From contig JAJXZC010000148.1 in NCBI GenBank assembly GCA_021780275.1, positions 1 through 5,634 on the forward strand: DNA of 5,634 nt, written 5' to 3'. A model generated the notes under the pieces. It made no database searches. It saw nothing but the letters and a program-made list of their open reading frames with translations, and was not told the origin of the DNA. Shown piece by piece: positions 1-5,032 of the stretch. This DNA comes from Pseudomonadota bacterium (lineage in GTDB: Bacteria > Pseudomonadota > Alphaproteobacteria > Parvibaculales > Parvibaculaceae). The first letter of the stretch is position 1. Each line of letters begins with the position of its first letter. Made by a program: the position numbers and the translations under genes.

Positions 1-537
1 CCGATCTATGTCTATGGCGTGGCGCGCTTCCTCGCCGATGCCGAGGCCGCCGGCGTCGATGGGCTCATCGTCGTCGATCTGCCGCCGGAAGAAGATTCCG
101 AGCTTTGCTTGCCGGCGCTCGACGCGGGCCTCGCCTTCATCCGGCTGGCGACGCCGACCACGGACGATGCGCGTCTGCCCGCCGTGCTCGCGCATACGGC
201 GGGCTTTGTCTATTACGTCTCGATCACCGGCATCACCGGCGCCGCGACGCCGGATTACGGCAAAGTCGCCGCCGCGGTTGGGCGGCTCAAGCAGCACACG
301 CGCCTGCCCGTCGCGGTCGGTTTCGGCGTCAAGAATGCCGAAAGCGCCGCCGCCATCGCCAAGGTCGCCGACGGCGTCGTCGTCGGCTCGGCGCTGGTTG
401 ACGCCTTGCGCCGCTCGCTCGACGAAAATGGGCAGGCGACCGCGGGCAGCGTCGCGGCGGTCACCGCCCTCGTGCGCGACCTTGCCGCCGGGGTGCATCG
501 CGCCGCCCGCCAGCCGGTCGGTAACGTCTCAGTTTGA
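1..537 (+). CDS. trpA: Tryptophan synthase alpha subunit, C-terminal part (5' end outside window)
   Basis: The alpha subunit cleaves indole-3-glycerol phosphate to indole and glyceraldehyde 3-phosphate; the indole passes to TrpB inside the cytosolic alpha2-beta2 complex. Frame 1 is open from base 1 to the TGA at 535-537, giving 178 residues; family members are about 265-280, so roughly the first 90-100 residues, including both catalytic acids (Glu49 and Asp60 in E. coli), lie upstream. Visible family features, counted from the window edge: the [14 protein letters not shown] strand (about residues 18-31), the loop-6 segment [11 protein letters not shown] (71-81, with the loop threonine at 79), and the phosphate-binding glycines in VGFGV (106-110) and GSAL (129-132). 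Its 3' end overlaps the convergent minus-strand gene by 9 bp. In Rhizobiales trpA is normally followed directly by accD; here two reversed genes intervene. The fold and motifs leave no serious alternative. Confidence 0.96.
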   Translation, partial: PIYVYGVARFLADAEAAGVDGLIVVDLPPEEDSELCLPALDAGLAFIRLATPTTDDARLPAVLAHTAGFVYYVSITGITGAATPDYGKVAAAVGRLKQHTRLPVAVGFGVKNAESAAAIAKVADGVVVGSALVDALRRSLDENGQATAGSVAAVTALVRDLAAGVHRAARQPVGNVSV

Positions 538-978
538 ATTTTCTTGGTAAGTGCAAAACCCCTTCATGGTTAGGGGCAACACCCTCATTTGGCCGCCGCC
601 CAAGTCAAATCCCGCGATGGATGATCTCAGGGCATATAACTCGGATTTTGGGTTCATATAAACGAGCGTCACCGTTCCCATATCCAAGGCCTCGTTCTTC
701 TCCAAAATGTAGAGGATGTGGCCATCCATAAAGCTCTTCGCGTTGAAGGTCCCGGATGGCTCTTTGACCGTCATTTGGCCGAACTTTGTATCGTCCATAA
801 TGTACGTAATTTTAGAAGCGACGGACGATATTTCGCTCTGAAATGAACAAGTAAAAGAATGGTCTTTTGCGCAGACCCCTGTTGATGCGGAGCACAAGAG
901 AGCGGCGCTAAAAAGTGCGCATTTTTTTTGTATGGGCCCCCTTTTCGGGCTCCTACCCTGCGCTGCCGGGCCGGCCAT
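529..978 (-). CDS. Small secreted protein of unknown function
   Basis: I do not recognise this 149-residue protein. It has a Sec-type signal: basic residues at 12, 13, 18 and 19, a hydrophobic core [13 protein letters not shown] (20-32), and a plausible cleavage after VCA (35-37), leaving a mature domain of about 112 residues. The mature part holds two cysteines, C44 near its start and C142 near its end, which could form a disulfide, and it alternates short polar and hydrophobic stretches, suggesting a small beta-rich periplasmic protein. The start at 978 is chosen because its ATG overlaps the TGA of the upstream lipoprotein gene (TGATG), implying translational coupling; an in-frame ATG at 1062 would run 85 bases into that gene and displace the signal peptide. 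The n-region from 978 is long, and an ATA codon at 933-931 sits three bases after AAAAGGGGG, so the true start is not certain. Low GC (24 of 60 bases in 781-840) sets it apart from its neighbours. Confidence 0.7.
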   Translation of the reverse strand: MAGPAAQGRSPKRGPIQKKCALFSAALLCSASTGVCAKDHSFTCSFQSEISSVASKITYIMDDTKFGQMTVKEPSGTFNAKSFMDGHILYILEKNEALDMGTVTLVYMNPKSELYALRSSIAGFDLGGGQMRVLPLTMKGFCTYQENSN

Positions 979-1382
979 CACCAACTTACCGCCCAAATGG
1001 CGCCATCGTATGTTTGGCACTGGCCATTTCCGTGCCCCATCGGCGTGCTGGTGCCGCGGCAAAGTATTTGCGTCTTGGGACCGGTCACCACGAATTGCAC
1101 AGGGCCGTTAGAGATGACAATTGCCGAGGCTGAATAAGATCCAGAGAAGGCCACTGCTTCTGAAGTGCCAAATGCAACCCGATATTCGCCTTTTAGGACT
1201 TCGCCATCGGCCATTGTTACCGTCACAGGACCGCGCCCTATCCCCGTGCGTACAAAAGATACTTGTATTGGACCGAGCTGCTTTGCTGCGTCGTTCAAGG
1301 GAAATGTATCGGCCGTATCTGCGCACCCAGAAACAGATATTATGCTGATAATAAATAGAAAAATTGATAAGCTGCGCATCAT
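978..1382 (-). CDS. Small putative lipoprotein of unknown function
   Basis: This 134-residue protein starts with a textbook lipoprotein signal: Arg3, a hydrophobic run LSIFLFIISIIS (5-16), then the lipobox V17-S18-G19-C20, so Cys20 would be lipidated and the protein anchored in a membrane facing the periplasm. The mature part (about 115 residues) is predicted beta-rich and glycine-rich, with MADGEVLKGEYRVAFG at 57-72 and a closing segment holding C108 and C122 in a GHGNGQCQTYDG context (116-127), as seen in various small exported proteins; I cannot name the family. Two start codons lie in tandem (ATGATG, 1382-1377), preceded by GGGAGGGG at 1393-1386; either could be used and only one residue changes. 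The gene is divergent from accD and coupled by TGATG to the next minus-strand gene. AT-rich codons at its 5' end (22 of 60 GC in 1321-1380) contrast with 38 of 60 in a trpA stretch. Confidence 0.75.
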   Translation of the reverse strand: MMRSLSIFLFIISIISVSGCADTADTFPLNDAAKQLGPIQVSFVRTGIGRGPVTVTMADGEVLKGEYRVAFGTSEAVAFSGSYSASAIVISNGPVQFVVTGPKTQILCRGTSTPMGHGNGQCQTYDGAIWAVSW

Positions 1383-1385
1383 ACG

Positions 1386-1393
1386 CCCCTCCC
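1386..1393 (-). promoter_or_regulatory. Ribosome binding site of the lipoprotein gene
   Basis: On the minus strand GGGAGGGG lies three bases before the first ATG (1382) and six before the second (1379). Measured from the GGAG core the distances are six and nine bases, so it supports both tandem starts and does not decide between them. It is a strong purine-rich site for this window. Confidence 0.6.
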
Positions 1394-1401
1394 GTCGAGC
1401 A

Positions 1402-1429
1402 AGCTTAGCAATTCACAAGGCGGTGTCGA
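1402..1429 (-). promoter_or_regulatory. Possible sigma70-type promoter for the exported-protein pair (weak)
   Basis: On the minus strand TCGACA (1429-1424) and TAAGCT (1407-1402) are separated by 16 bases, resembling -35 and -10 boxes, and lie just upstream of the lipoprotein ribosome binding site. The matches are imperfect and were found by eye. The reasonable part of the claim is only that the 133-bp divergent gap must hold a promoter for this side. Confidence 0.2.
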
Positions 1430-1454
1430 GAAGATGGCAGCCGAATATCTAAAA

Positions 1455-1483
1455 CTTTGCGTCAGCGCCGCCGAACGCATAAA
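1455..1483 (+). promoter_or_regulatory. Possible promoter for accD-folC (weak)
   Basis: CTTTGC (1455-1460) and CATAAA (1478-1483) are 17 bases apart and could be -35 and -10 elements for accD, 33 bases before its ATG. Because the reversed genes separate accD from the trp genes, accD and folC need a promoter of their own in this gap. The individual boxes are weak matches judged by eye. Confidence 0.22.
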
Positions 1484-1504
1484 TTGACGGATCAGGCTCT
1501 TCCC

Positions 1505-1510
1505 AAAGGA
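1505..1510 (+). promoter_or_regulatory. Ribosome binding site of accD
   Basis: AAAGGA lies five bases before the ATG at 1516. Together with the conserved AccD N-terminus (MNWI...) it fixes the accD start. Confidence 0.6.
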
Positions 1511-1515
1511 CTGGC

Positions 1516-2394
1516 ATGAACTGGATTTCCAACGTCGTTCCGCCGAAAATCCGCTCTTTCCTGCGCCGCGAGACGCCGGAGAACCTGTGGGTCAAATGCC
1601 CCGACAGCGGCGAACTGATCTTCCATAAAGATCTCGAATCGAACCTCTATGTCGTGCCCGGCTCCGGCTATCACATGAAGATGCCGGTCAAGGCACGGCT
1701 CGATACGCTCTTCGACAATTCCGTCTATGAGACGCTGCCGACGCCGGACGTTCCGCTCGATCCGCTCAAGTTCCGCGACGTGAAACGCTATGTCGACCGG
1801 CTGAAGGAAAACCGGCTCAAGACCGGTGCGCCGGATGCGGTGAGAATCTGCACCGGGCGGATCGAGGGCCTCGACGTCACCGTTGGCATACAAGATTTCG
1901 AATTTCTCGGCGGCTCGCTCGGCATGGCTGCGGGCGAGGCGATCGTCACCGGCATGCTGCATGCGGTCGCGCAGCGGACGCCTTTCATCATCTTCACCGC
2001 CTCCGGCGGCGCGCGGATGCAGGAGGGCATGTTCTCGCTGATGCAGATGCCGCGCACGACCGTCGCCGTGCAGCGCCTGCGGGCTGCGAAACTGCCCTAT
2101 ATCGTCGTATTGACCAATCCGACGACCGGCGGGGTCACGGCGTCTTATGCGATGCTGGGCGATGTCCATATCGCCGAGCCGGGCGCTGTCATCGGCTTTG
2201 CCGGGGCGCGGGTCATCGAGCAGACGATCCGCGAGCGGCTGCCGGAAGGCTTCCAGCGCGCCGAATATCTGCAGACGCACGGCATGGTCGATATGGTCGT
2301 GCGCCGGCACGAGATGCGCGCGACGCTCGCCCGACTTTGCGCGCTGCTGACGCATCGCCCCGTCATCCAACAGGTCGAGCAAGAAGCCGCATGA
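1516..2394 (+). CDS. accD: Acetyl-CoA carboxylase carboxyltransferase subunit beta
   Basis: AccD pairs with AccA to form the carboxyltransferase of acetyl-CoA carboxylase, moving the carboxyl group from biotin on AccB to acetyl-CoA to give malonyl-CoA, the first committed step of fatty acid synthesis in the cytosol. The 292 residues match the usual length (E. coli 304). The N-terminus [12 protein letters not shown] is typical of rhizobial AccD. The crotonase-like core shows [13 protein letters not shown] (160-172, with the oxyanion glycines 164-165), [18 protein letters not shown] (199-216) and [17 protein letters not shown] (221-237), followed by HGMVDMVV. The N-terminal zinc ribbon is degenerate: only C28 of the four E. 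coli ligands remains, the others being S31, V47 and S50. The stop overlaps the folC start by ATGA, so the two are co-translated. Confidence 0.97.
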   Translation: MNWISNVVPPKIRSFLRRETPENLWVKCPDSGELIFHKDLESNLYVVPGSGYHMKMPVKARLDTLFDNSVYETLPTPDVPLDPLKFRDVKRYVDRLKENRLKTGAPDAVRICTGRIEGLDVTVGIQDFEFLGGSLGMAAGEAIVTGMLHAVAQRTPFIIFTASGGARMQEGMFSLMQMPRTTVAVQRLRAAKLPYIVVLTNPTTGGVTASYAMLGDVHIAEPGAVIGFAGARVIEQTIRERLPEGFQRAEYLQTHGMVDMVVRRHEMRATLARLCALLTHRPVIQQVEQEAA

Positions 2395-3734
2395 GTGCGC
2401 CGCCGTCGGAGCGGCCGGGCGATCAATCGGACCCGATCCTCGAACGCCTGCTCGATCTGCATCCCAAGAAAATCGATCTCTCGCTCGGCCGCGTCGAACG
2501 CCTGTTGAAAGATCTCGGCGCGCCGCAGGATCATCTGCCGCCGGTGATCCATGTTGCCGGCACGAACGGCAAAGGTTCGAGCATCGCCTTCATGCGTGCG
2601 ATCCTCGAAGCCGCAGGCAAGACCGCGCATGTCTATACCTCGCCGCATCTGGTGCGCTTCCATGAACGCGTCAGGCTCGGCCATCCGGGCGGCGGCCGGC
2701 TGGTCAGTGACGAGGAACTCGCGGCGACGCTGAGCTTATGCGAAAAGGTCAATGCCGGCGCGCCGATCACCTTCTTTGAAGTGACGACCGCGGCGGCCTT
2801 CGTGCTTTTTAGCCGCCACCCTGCGGATTATCTGCTGCTCGAAGTCGGCCTCGGCGGCCGCGTCGATGCGACGAATGTAATCGCGCGTCCGGCCGCGAGC
2901 CTGATTACGCCCGTGTCGATGGATCATCCGGAGTTTCTCGGCAATACGGTCGCCGAAATCGCCCACGAGAAGGCAGGAATCCTAAAACGCGGCGTCCCGG
3001 CGGTGCTCGGCTTTCAGCAACCCGAGGCGCGCAGGGTGCTTGAGGCCGAGGCTGCAAACGTCGGCGCGCCATTGCATATCGCCGGACAGGATTTCTTCGT
3101 CCGCGAGGAGCATGGCCGGCTCATCTACGAGGACGAGGGCGGCCTCATCGATCTGCCGCTCCCGCGGCTTGCCGGGCGACATCAGCATCAAAATGCGGCG
3201 GGCGCGATCGCGACCCTGCGCCTCGTGGCACCCGACCTGCCGCCGAGCGCGTTCGAAATCGGCTTGGCGACAGCGGAATGGCCGGCGCGCCTGCAACGCT
3301 TGAGCAAGGGCAATCTCGTCGCGCTCGCTCCAGCGGGCGCCGAGATCTGGCTCGACGGTGCGCATAACGAGGATGGCGCGCGGGTGCTGTCGCAGGCGAT
3401 GGCCGACCGCGAAGAGAAAGCGCCGCGCCCGCTCATCGTCGTCACCGGCACGCTGGCAACGAAGGATACGGCCGCTTTTCTGCGCGCCTTCAAAGGGCTC
3501 GCCCAGGAAGTCCTCGCGGTGCCGGTGCATGGCGAGCATGCGGCGCGCACGCCGAACGATATTGCCGCGCTCGCCAATATTGCGGGCTTGCCCGCGGTCG
3601 CCTGCGAAAGCGTCGAATCGGCTTTGCGCTTTTTGACAGCGCGCAAATGGGCGCTGCCGCCACGCGTGTTGATTGCCGGTTCGCTTTATCTCGCCGGCGA
3701 GGTGTTGCGCCTCAACGGTACGCCGCCGCAGTGA
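2391..3734 (+). CDS. folC: Bifunctional dihydrofolate synthase / folylpolyglutamate synthase
   Basis: FolC is a Mur-ligase-family ATP-dependent enzyme that adds glutamate to dihydropteroate, making dihydrofolate, and extends folate polyglutamate tails. The 447 residues fit the family. Seen in order: the P-loop GTNGKGS (57-63), TSPHL (83-87), [12 protein letters not shown] (151-162), MDH with D178-H179, HEKAGI (192-197) whose Lys194 matches the carbamylated lysine of the family, HQHQNAAG (264-271), WPARLQ (297-302), the C-terminal domain signature DGAHN (322-326) and GSLYLAGEV (430-438). The start at 2391 is preferred because it forms an ATGA overlap with accD and gives a normal N-terminus; an in-frame ATG at 2337 adds 18 residues of accD-overlapping, arginine-rich sequence. 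In many Rhizobiales trxA follows folC; here the next genes are pqq. Whether both activities are present cannot be judged from motifs alone. Confidence 0.96.
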   Translation: MSAPPSERPGDQSDPILERLLDLHPKKIDLSLGRVERLLKDLGAPQDHLPPVIHVAGTNGKGSSIAFMRAILEAAGKTAHVYTSPHLVRFHERVRLGHPGGGRLVSDEELAATLSLCEKVNAGAPITFFEVTTAAAFVLFSRHPADYLLLEVGLGGRVDATNVIARPAASLITPVSMDHPEFLGNTVAEIAHEKAGILKRGVPAVLGFQQPEARRVLEAEAANVGAPLHIAGQDFFVREEHGRLIYEDEGGLIDLPLPRLAGRHQHQNAAGAIATLRLVAPDLPPSAFEIGLATAEWPARLQRLSKGNLVALAPAGAEIWLDGAHNEDGARVLSQAMADREEKAPRPLIVVTGTLATKDTAAFLRAFKGLAQEVLAVPVHGEHAARTPNDIAALANIAGLPAVACESVESALRFLTARKWALPPRVLIAGSLYLAGEVLRLNGTPPQ

Positions 3735-3742
3735 CGCGTGGC

Positions 3743-3767
3743 CCGAAAAGACGCAGCACCTTTTCGG
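3743..3767. repeat. Palindrome after folC: hairpin 1, possible folC terminator
   Basis: CCGAAAAG (3743-3750) and CTTTTCGG (3760-3767) form a perfect 8-bp stem with a 9-base loop, starting 9 bases after the folC stop. It could help end accD-folC transcripts, but no U-tract follows (the next bases are AAAATCG), so it is not a standard intrinsic terminator. A CCGAAAA...TTTTCGG palindrome followed by ATCATGCT-like sequence is, from memory, a common dispersed intergenic repeat in Rhizobiales genomes, which fits better. Confidence 0.6.
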
Positions 3768-3768
3768 A

Positions 3769-3805
3769 AAATCGTGCTTCGAAACTCTGACTTGCAGCAT
3801 GATTT
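3769..3805. repeat. Palindrome after folC: hairpin 2
   Basis: AAATCGTGCT (3769-3778) pairs with AGCATGATTT (3796-3805) over 10 bp with one G-U pair and a 17-base loop. It begins one base after hairpin 1 ends, so the two look like parts of one composite element rather than independent structures. Confidence 0.5.
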
Positions 3806-3822
3806 GCGGCAAAGCCTGCCGC
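3806..3822. repeat. Palindrome after folC: hairpin 3
   Basis: GCGGCA (3806-3811) and TGCCGC (3817-3822) form a perfect 6-bp GC-rich stem with a 5-base loop, directly abutting hairpin 2. GCAT (3797-3800) and ATGC (3823-3826) could extend it across a 5-base bulge, in competition with hairpin 2. No U-tract follows. Confidence 0.5.
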
Positions 3823-4004
3823 ATGCAGACGTTACAAAAATCTGAAAATCCGGACCGTCTGAAAGCCGCGTAAACGCTTGATTGTAATACATCTGTAAGA
3901 AAGAAAGCGGCGGCCTAACTTCCCGTGGCGCGAAGCATTATTTTGTGTCACATGCGCTGCGGATAGGTACGCCTGTCCGAACGGAAAAGCTAATGGAGGA
4001 AATC
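3823..4004 (+). promoter_or_regulatory. pqqA leader region, gene-free
   Basis: The gap between folC and pqqA is 270 bp; after the hairpins, these 182 bases hold no credible ORF. They contain AT-richer stretches (3831-3850, 3878-3898, 3936-3948) and three copies of TCTG(A/T)AA at 3841, 3858 and 3892, spaced 17 and 34 bases. No convincing -35/-10 pair was found by eye, though TTGTGT at 3943-3948 is a possible -35. A pqqA promoter is expected here because the operon starts at pqqA and PqqA peptide is needed in excess. Confidence 0.4.
3995..4000 (+). promoter_or_regulatory. Strong ribosome binding site of pqqA
   Basis: GGAGGA lies four bases before the ATG at 4005. It is among the best Shine-Dalgarno matches in the window, fitting high translation of a substrate peptide, and it confirms that this very short ORF is a gene. 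Confidence 0.75.
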
Positions 4005-4082
4005 ATGGCCTGGACTGCTCCGGTTGCCGTCGAAGTGTGCGTCGGCATGGAAGTCACCAGCTACGAGTCGGCCGAGATCTAA
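4005..4082 (+). CDS. pqqA: PQQ precursor peptide PqqA (25 residues)
   Basis: PqqA is the ribosomally made peptide whose Glu and Tyr side chains are cross-linked by the radical-SAM enzyme PqqE, with PqqD as chaperone, then excised to become the PQQ skeleton. The ORF is only 25 codons, so it is easily missed. It contains the invariant E-V-T-x-Y core: Glu16 and Tyr20, exactly the positions used in Klebsiella and Methylobacterium. The stretch VCVGMEVTSYESAEI (11-25) matches my memory of the Methylobacterium peptide almost perfectly, but this one stops after I25, where that peptide continues for about four residues (DTFN). The start is fixed by GGAGGA. A 50-bp spacer with a small hairpin separates it from pqqB. 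Identity is essentially certain given the motif and the neighbours. Confidence 0.96.
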   Translation: MAWTAPVAVEVCVGMEVTSYESAEI

Positions 4083-4099
4083 TCGGTCCGAAATCGGTG

Positions 4100-4122
4100 C
4101 TGGTTTCCCAACGATAAACCGG
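4100..4122 (+). promoter_or_regulatory. Stem-loop in the pqqA-pqqB spacer
   Basis: CTGGTTT (4100-4106) and AAACCGG (4116-4122) form a 7-bp stem with one G-U pair and a 9-base loop. The 3' arm includes the first two G of the GGGGG (4121-4125) that is the only candidate Shine-Dalgarno for pqqB. It could dampen pqqB translation or stabilise the pqqA message; either role is an inference. Confidence 0.35.
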
Positions 4123-4132
4123 GGGCGCTGCT

Positions 4133-5032
4133 TTGCAGATTATCGTCCTCGGCTCGGCAGCCGGGGGAGGCTTCCCGCAATGGAATTGCCTCTGTCCCGT
4201 CTGCCAGCTCGCCTGGAAAGGCGACAAGCGCGTCACGCCGCGGACGCAGTCGAGCCTTGCGATCAGTGCCGACGGCCAGCATTGGCTCTTGCTCAATGCC
4301 TCGCCTGATCTTCGCCAGCAGATCCTGGCAACACCGCAATTGCAGCCGCGCGGCGCTAAGCGTCAATCGCCGATCAGCGGCGTCTTCGTCACCAACGGCG
4401 ATGTCGATCACCTGACCGGGCTGCTGACGTTGCGCGAACAGCAGAGCTTCTCGATTTACGGCAGCAAGGCAACGCTCGCGGAAGTCACGGGCGGCAATAT
4501 TTTCGGCGTTTTGAATCGCGACCTCGTGAAATTCTATGCGGCCGAGCTCGACGAGACAGTCGATACTGGGTTTGGGTTGCGGGTGACAGCCTTTGCCGTG
4601 CCCGGCAAAGTGCCGCTTTATCTCGAAAAGGCGTCGGTCGAGATCGGTGCCGAAGGCGAGACGACGGTGGGTCTTGAAATCACCGACGGCGACAAGACCC
4701 TGTTCTACATTCCCGGCTGTGCCGAGGTGACGCCGAAACTGCAAGAGAGATTGCGCAACGCCGATCTTCTTTTCTTCGATGGCACGACATTCACCGACGA
4801 CGAAATGGTCGCCCTCGGCCTTTCGACCAAGACTGCCTGGCGCATGGGCCACACCGCCATGGCCGGCGAAAAAGGTTCGTTGGCGCAATTGTCCGGCATC
4901 AATATCGGTCGGAAAATTTTCGTGCATATCAACAATACCAATCCCGTGCTGATCGAGGATTCGCCCGAGCGTGCCAAGGCCGAGGCGGCGGGATGGGAAA
5001 TTTCTTATGATGGGATGGAGGTCTCCCTATGA
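4133..5032 (+). CDS. pqqB: PQQ biosynthesis protein PqqB
   Basis: PqqB has a metallo-beta-lactamase-like fold and is reported to hydroxylate the tyrosine part of the PqqA-derived Glu-Tyr intermediate; older work suggested a role in PQQ export. The 299 residues are the normal length. The N-terminus QIIVLGSAAGGGFPQWNC (2-19) is the family hallmark, followed by C19-x-C21-x2-C24, the likely structural zinc site. TNGDVDHLTGLL (87-98) holds D90, D92 and H93, the counterpart of the lactamase metal motif; MGH (H240) and VHINNTNP (264-271) follow. The family start maps to a TTG at 4133, with only GGGGG (4121-4125) as ribosome binding site; no in-frame ATG or GTG is better placed. TTG may keep PqqB below PqqA. 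The stop overlaps pqqC by ATGA. Confidence 0.96.
   Translation: MQIIVLGSAAGGGFPQWNCLCPVCQLAWKGDKRVTPRTQSSLAISADGQHWLLLNASPDLRQQILATPQLQPRGAKRQSPISGVFVTNGDVDHLTGLLTLREQQSFSIYGSKATLAEVTGGNIFGVLNRDLVKFYAAELDETVDTGFGLRVTAFAVPGKVPLYLEKASVEIGAEGETTVGLEITDGDKTLFYIPGCAEVTPKLQERLRNADLLFFDGTTFTDDEMVALGLSTKTAWRMGHTAMAGEKGSLAQLSGINIGRKIFVHINNTNPVLIEDSPERAKAEAAGWEISYDGMEVSL
5017..5021 (+). promoter_or_regulatory. Ribosome binding site of pqqC inside pqqB
   Basis: GGAGG lies seven bases before the pqqC ATG at 5029, within the last codons of pqqB. With the ATGA overlap it supports both coupled and independent initiation of pqqC. Confidence 0.65.

Noticed and set aside
8..550. Open frame overlapping trpA in another plus frame (180 residues)
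   Set aside because: It is rich in Arg, Ser and Pro, as expected of a shifted frame of GC-rich coding DNA; frame 1 carries clear TrpA motifs.
979..1062. Upstream in-frame ATG for the secreted protein
   Set aside because: It would add 28 residues encoded inside the lipoprotein gene in another frame and bury the signal peptide.
1492..2382. 296-residue ORF antisense to accD
   Set aside because: Long antisense ORFs are common opposite GC-rich genes; the product is an Arg/His/Asp-rich shadow with no motif, and accD is certain.
2337..2390. Upstream in-frame ATG for folC
   Set aside because: It would overlap accD by 58 bases and add an 18-residue Arg-rich tail; the ATGA overlap at 2391 is the usual arrangement.
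3743..3767. Classical rho-independent terminator after folC
   Set aside because: The stem is good but no run of T follows on either strand, so it is listed as a repeat instead.
2982..3824. 280-residue ORF antisense to folC
   Set aside because: Same shadow composition, no ribosome site, and the opposite strand encodes clear FolC motifs.
4024..4308. 94-codon plus-strand ORF spanning pqqA and the start of pqqB
   Set aside because: It reads both genes out of frame and gives an Arg/Ser/Ala-rich sequence without motifs; PqqA and PqqB are both certain.
4079..4927. 282-residue ORF antisense to pqqB
   Set aside because: Shadow of pqqB with no recognisable domain.
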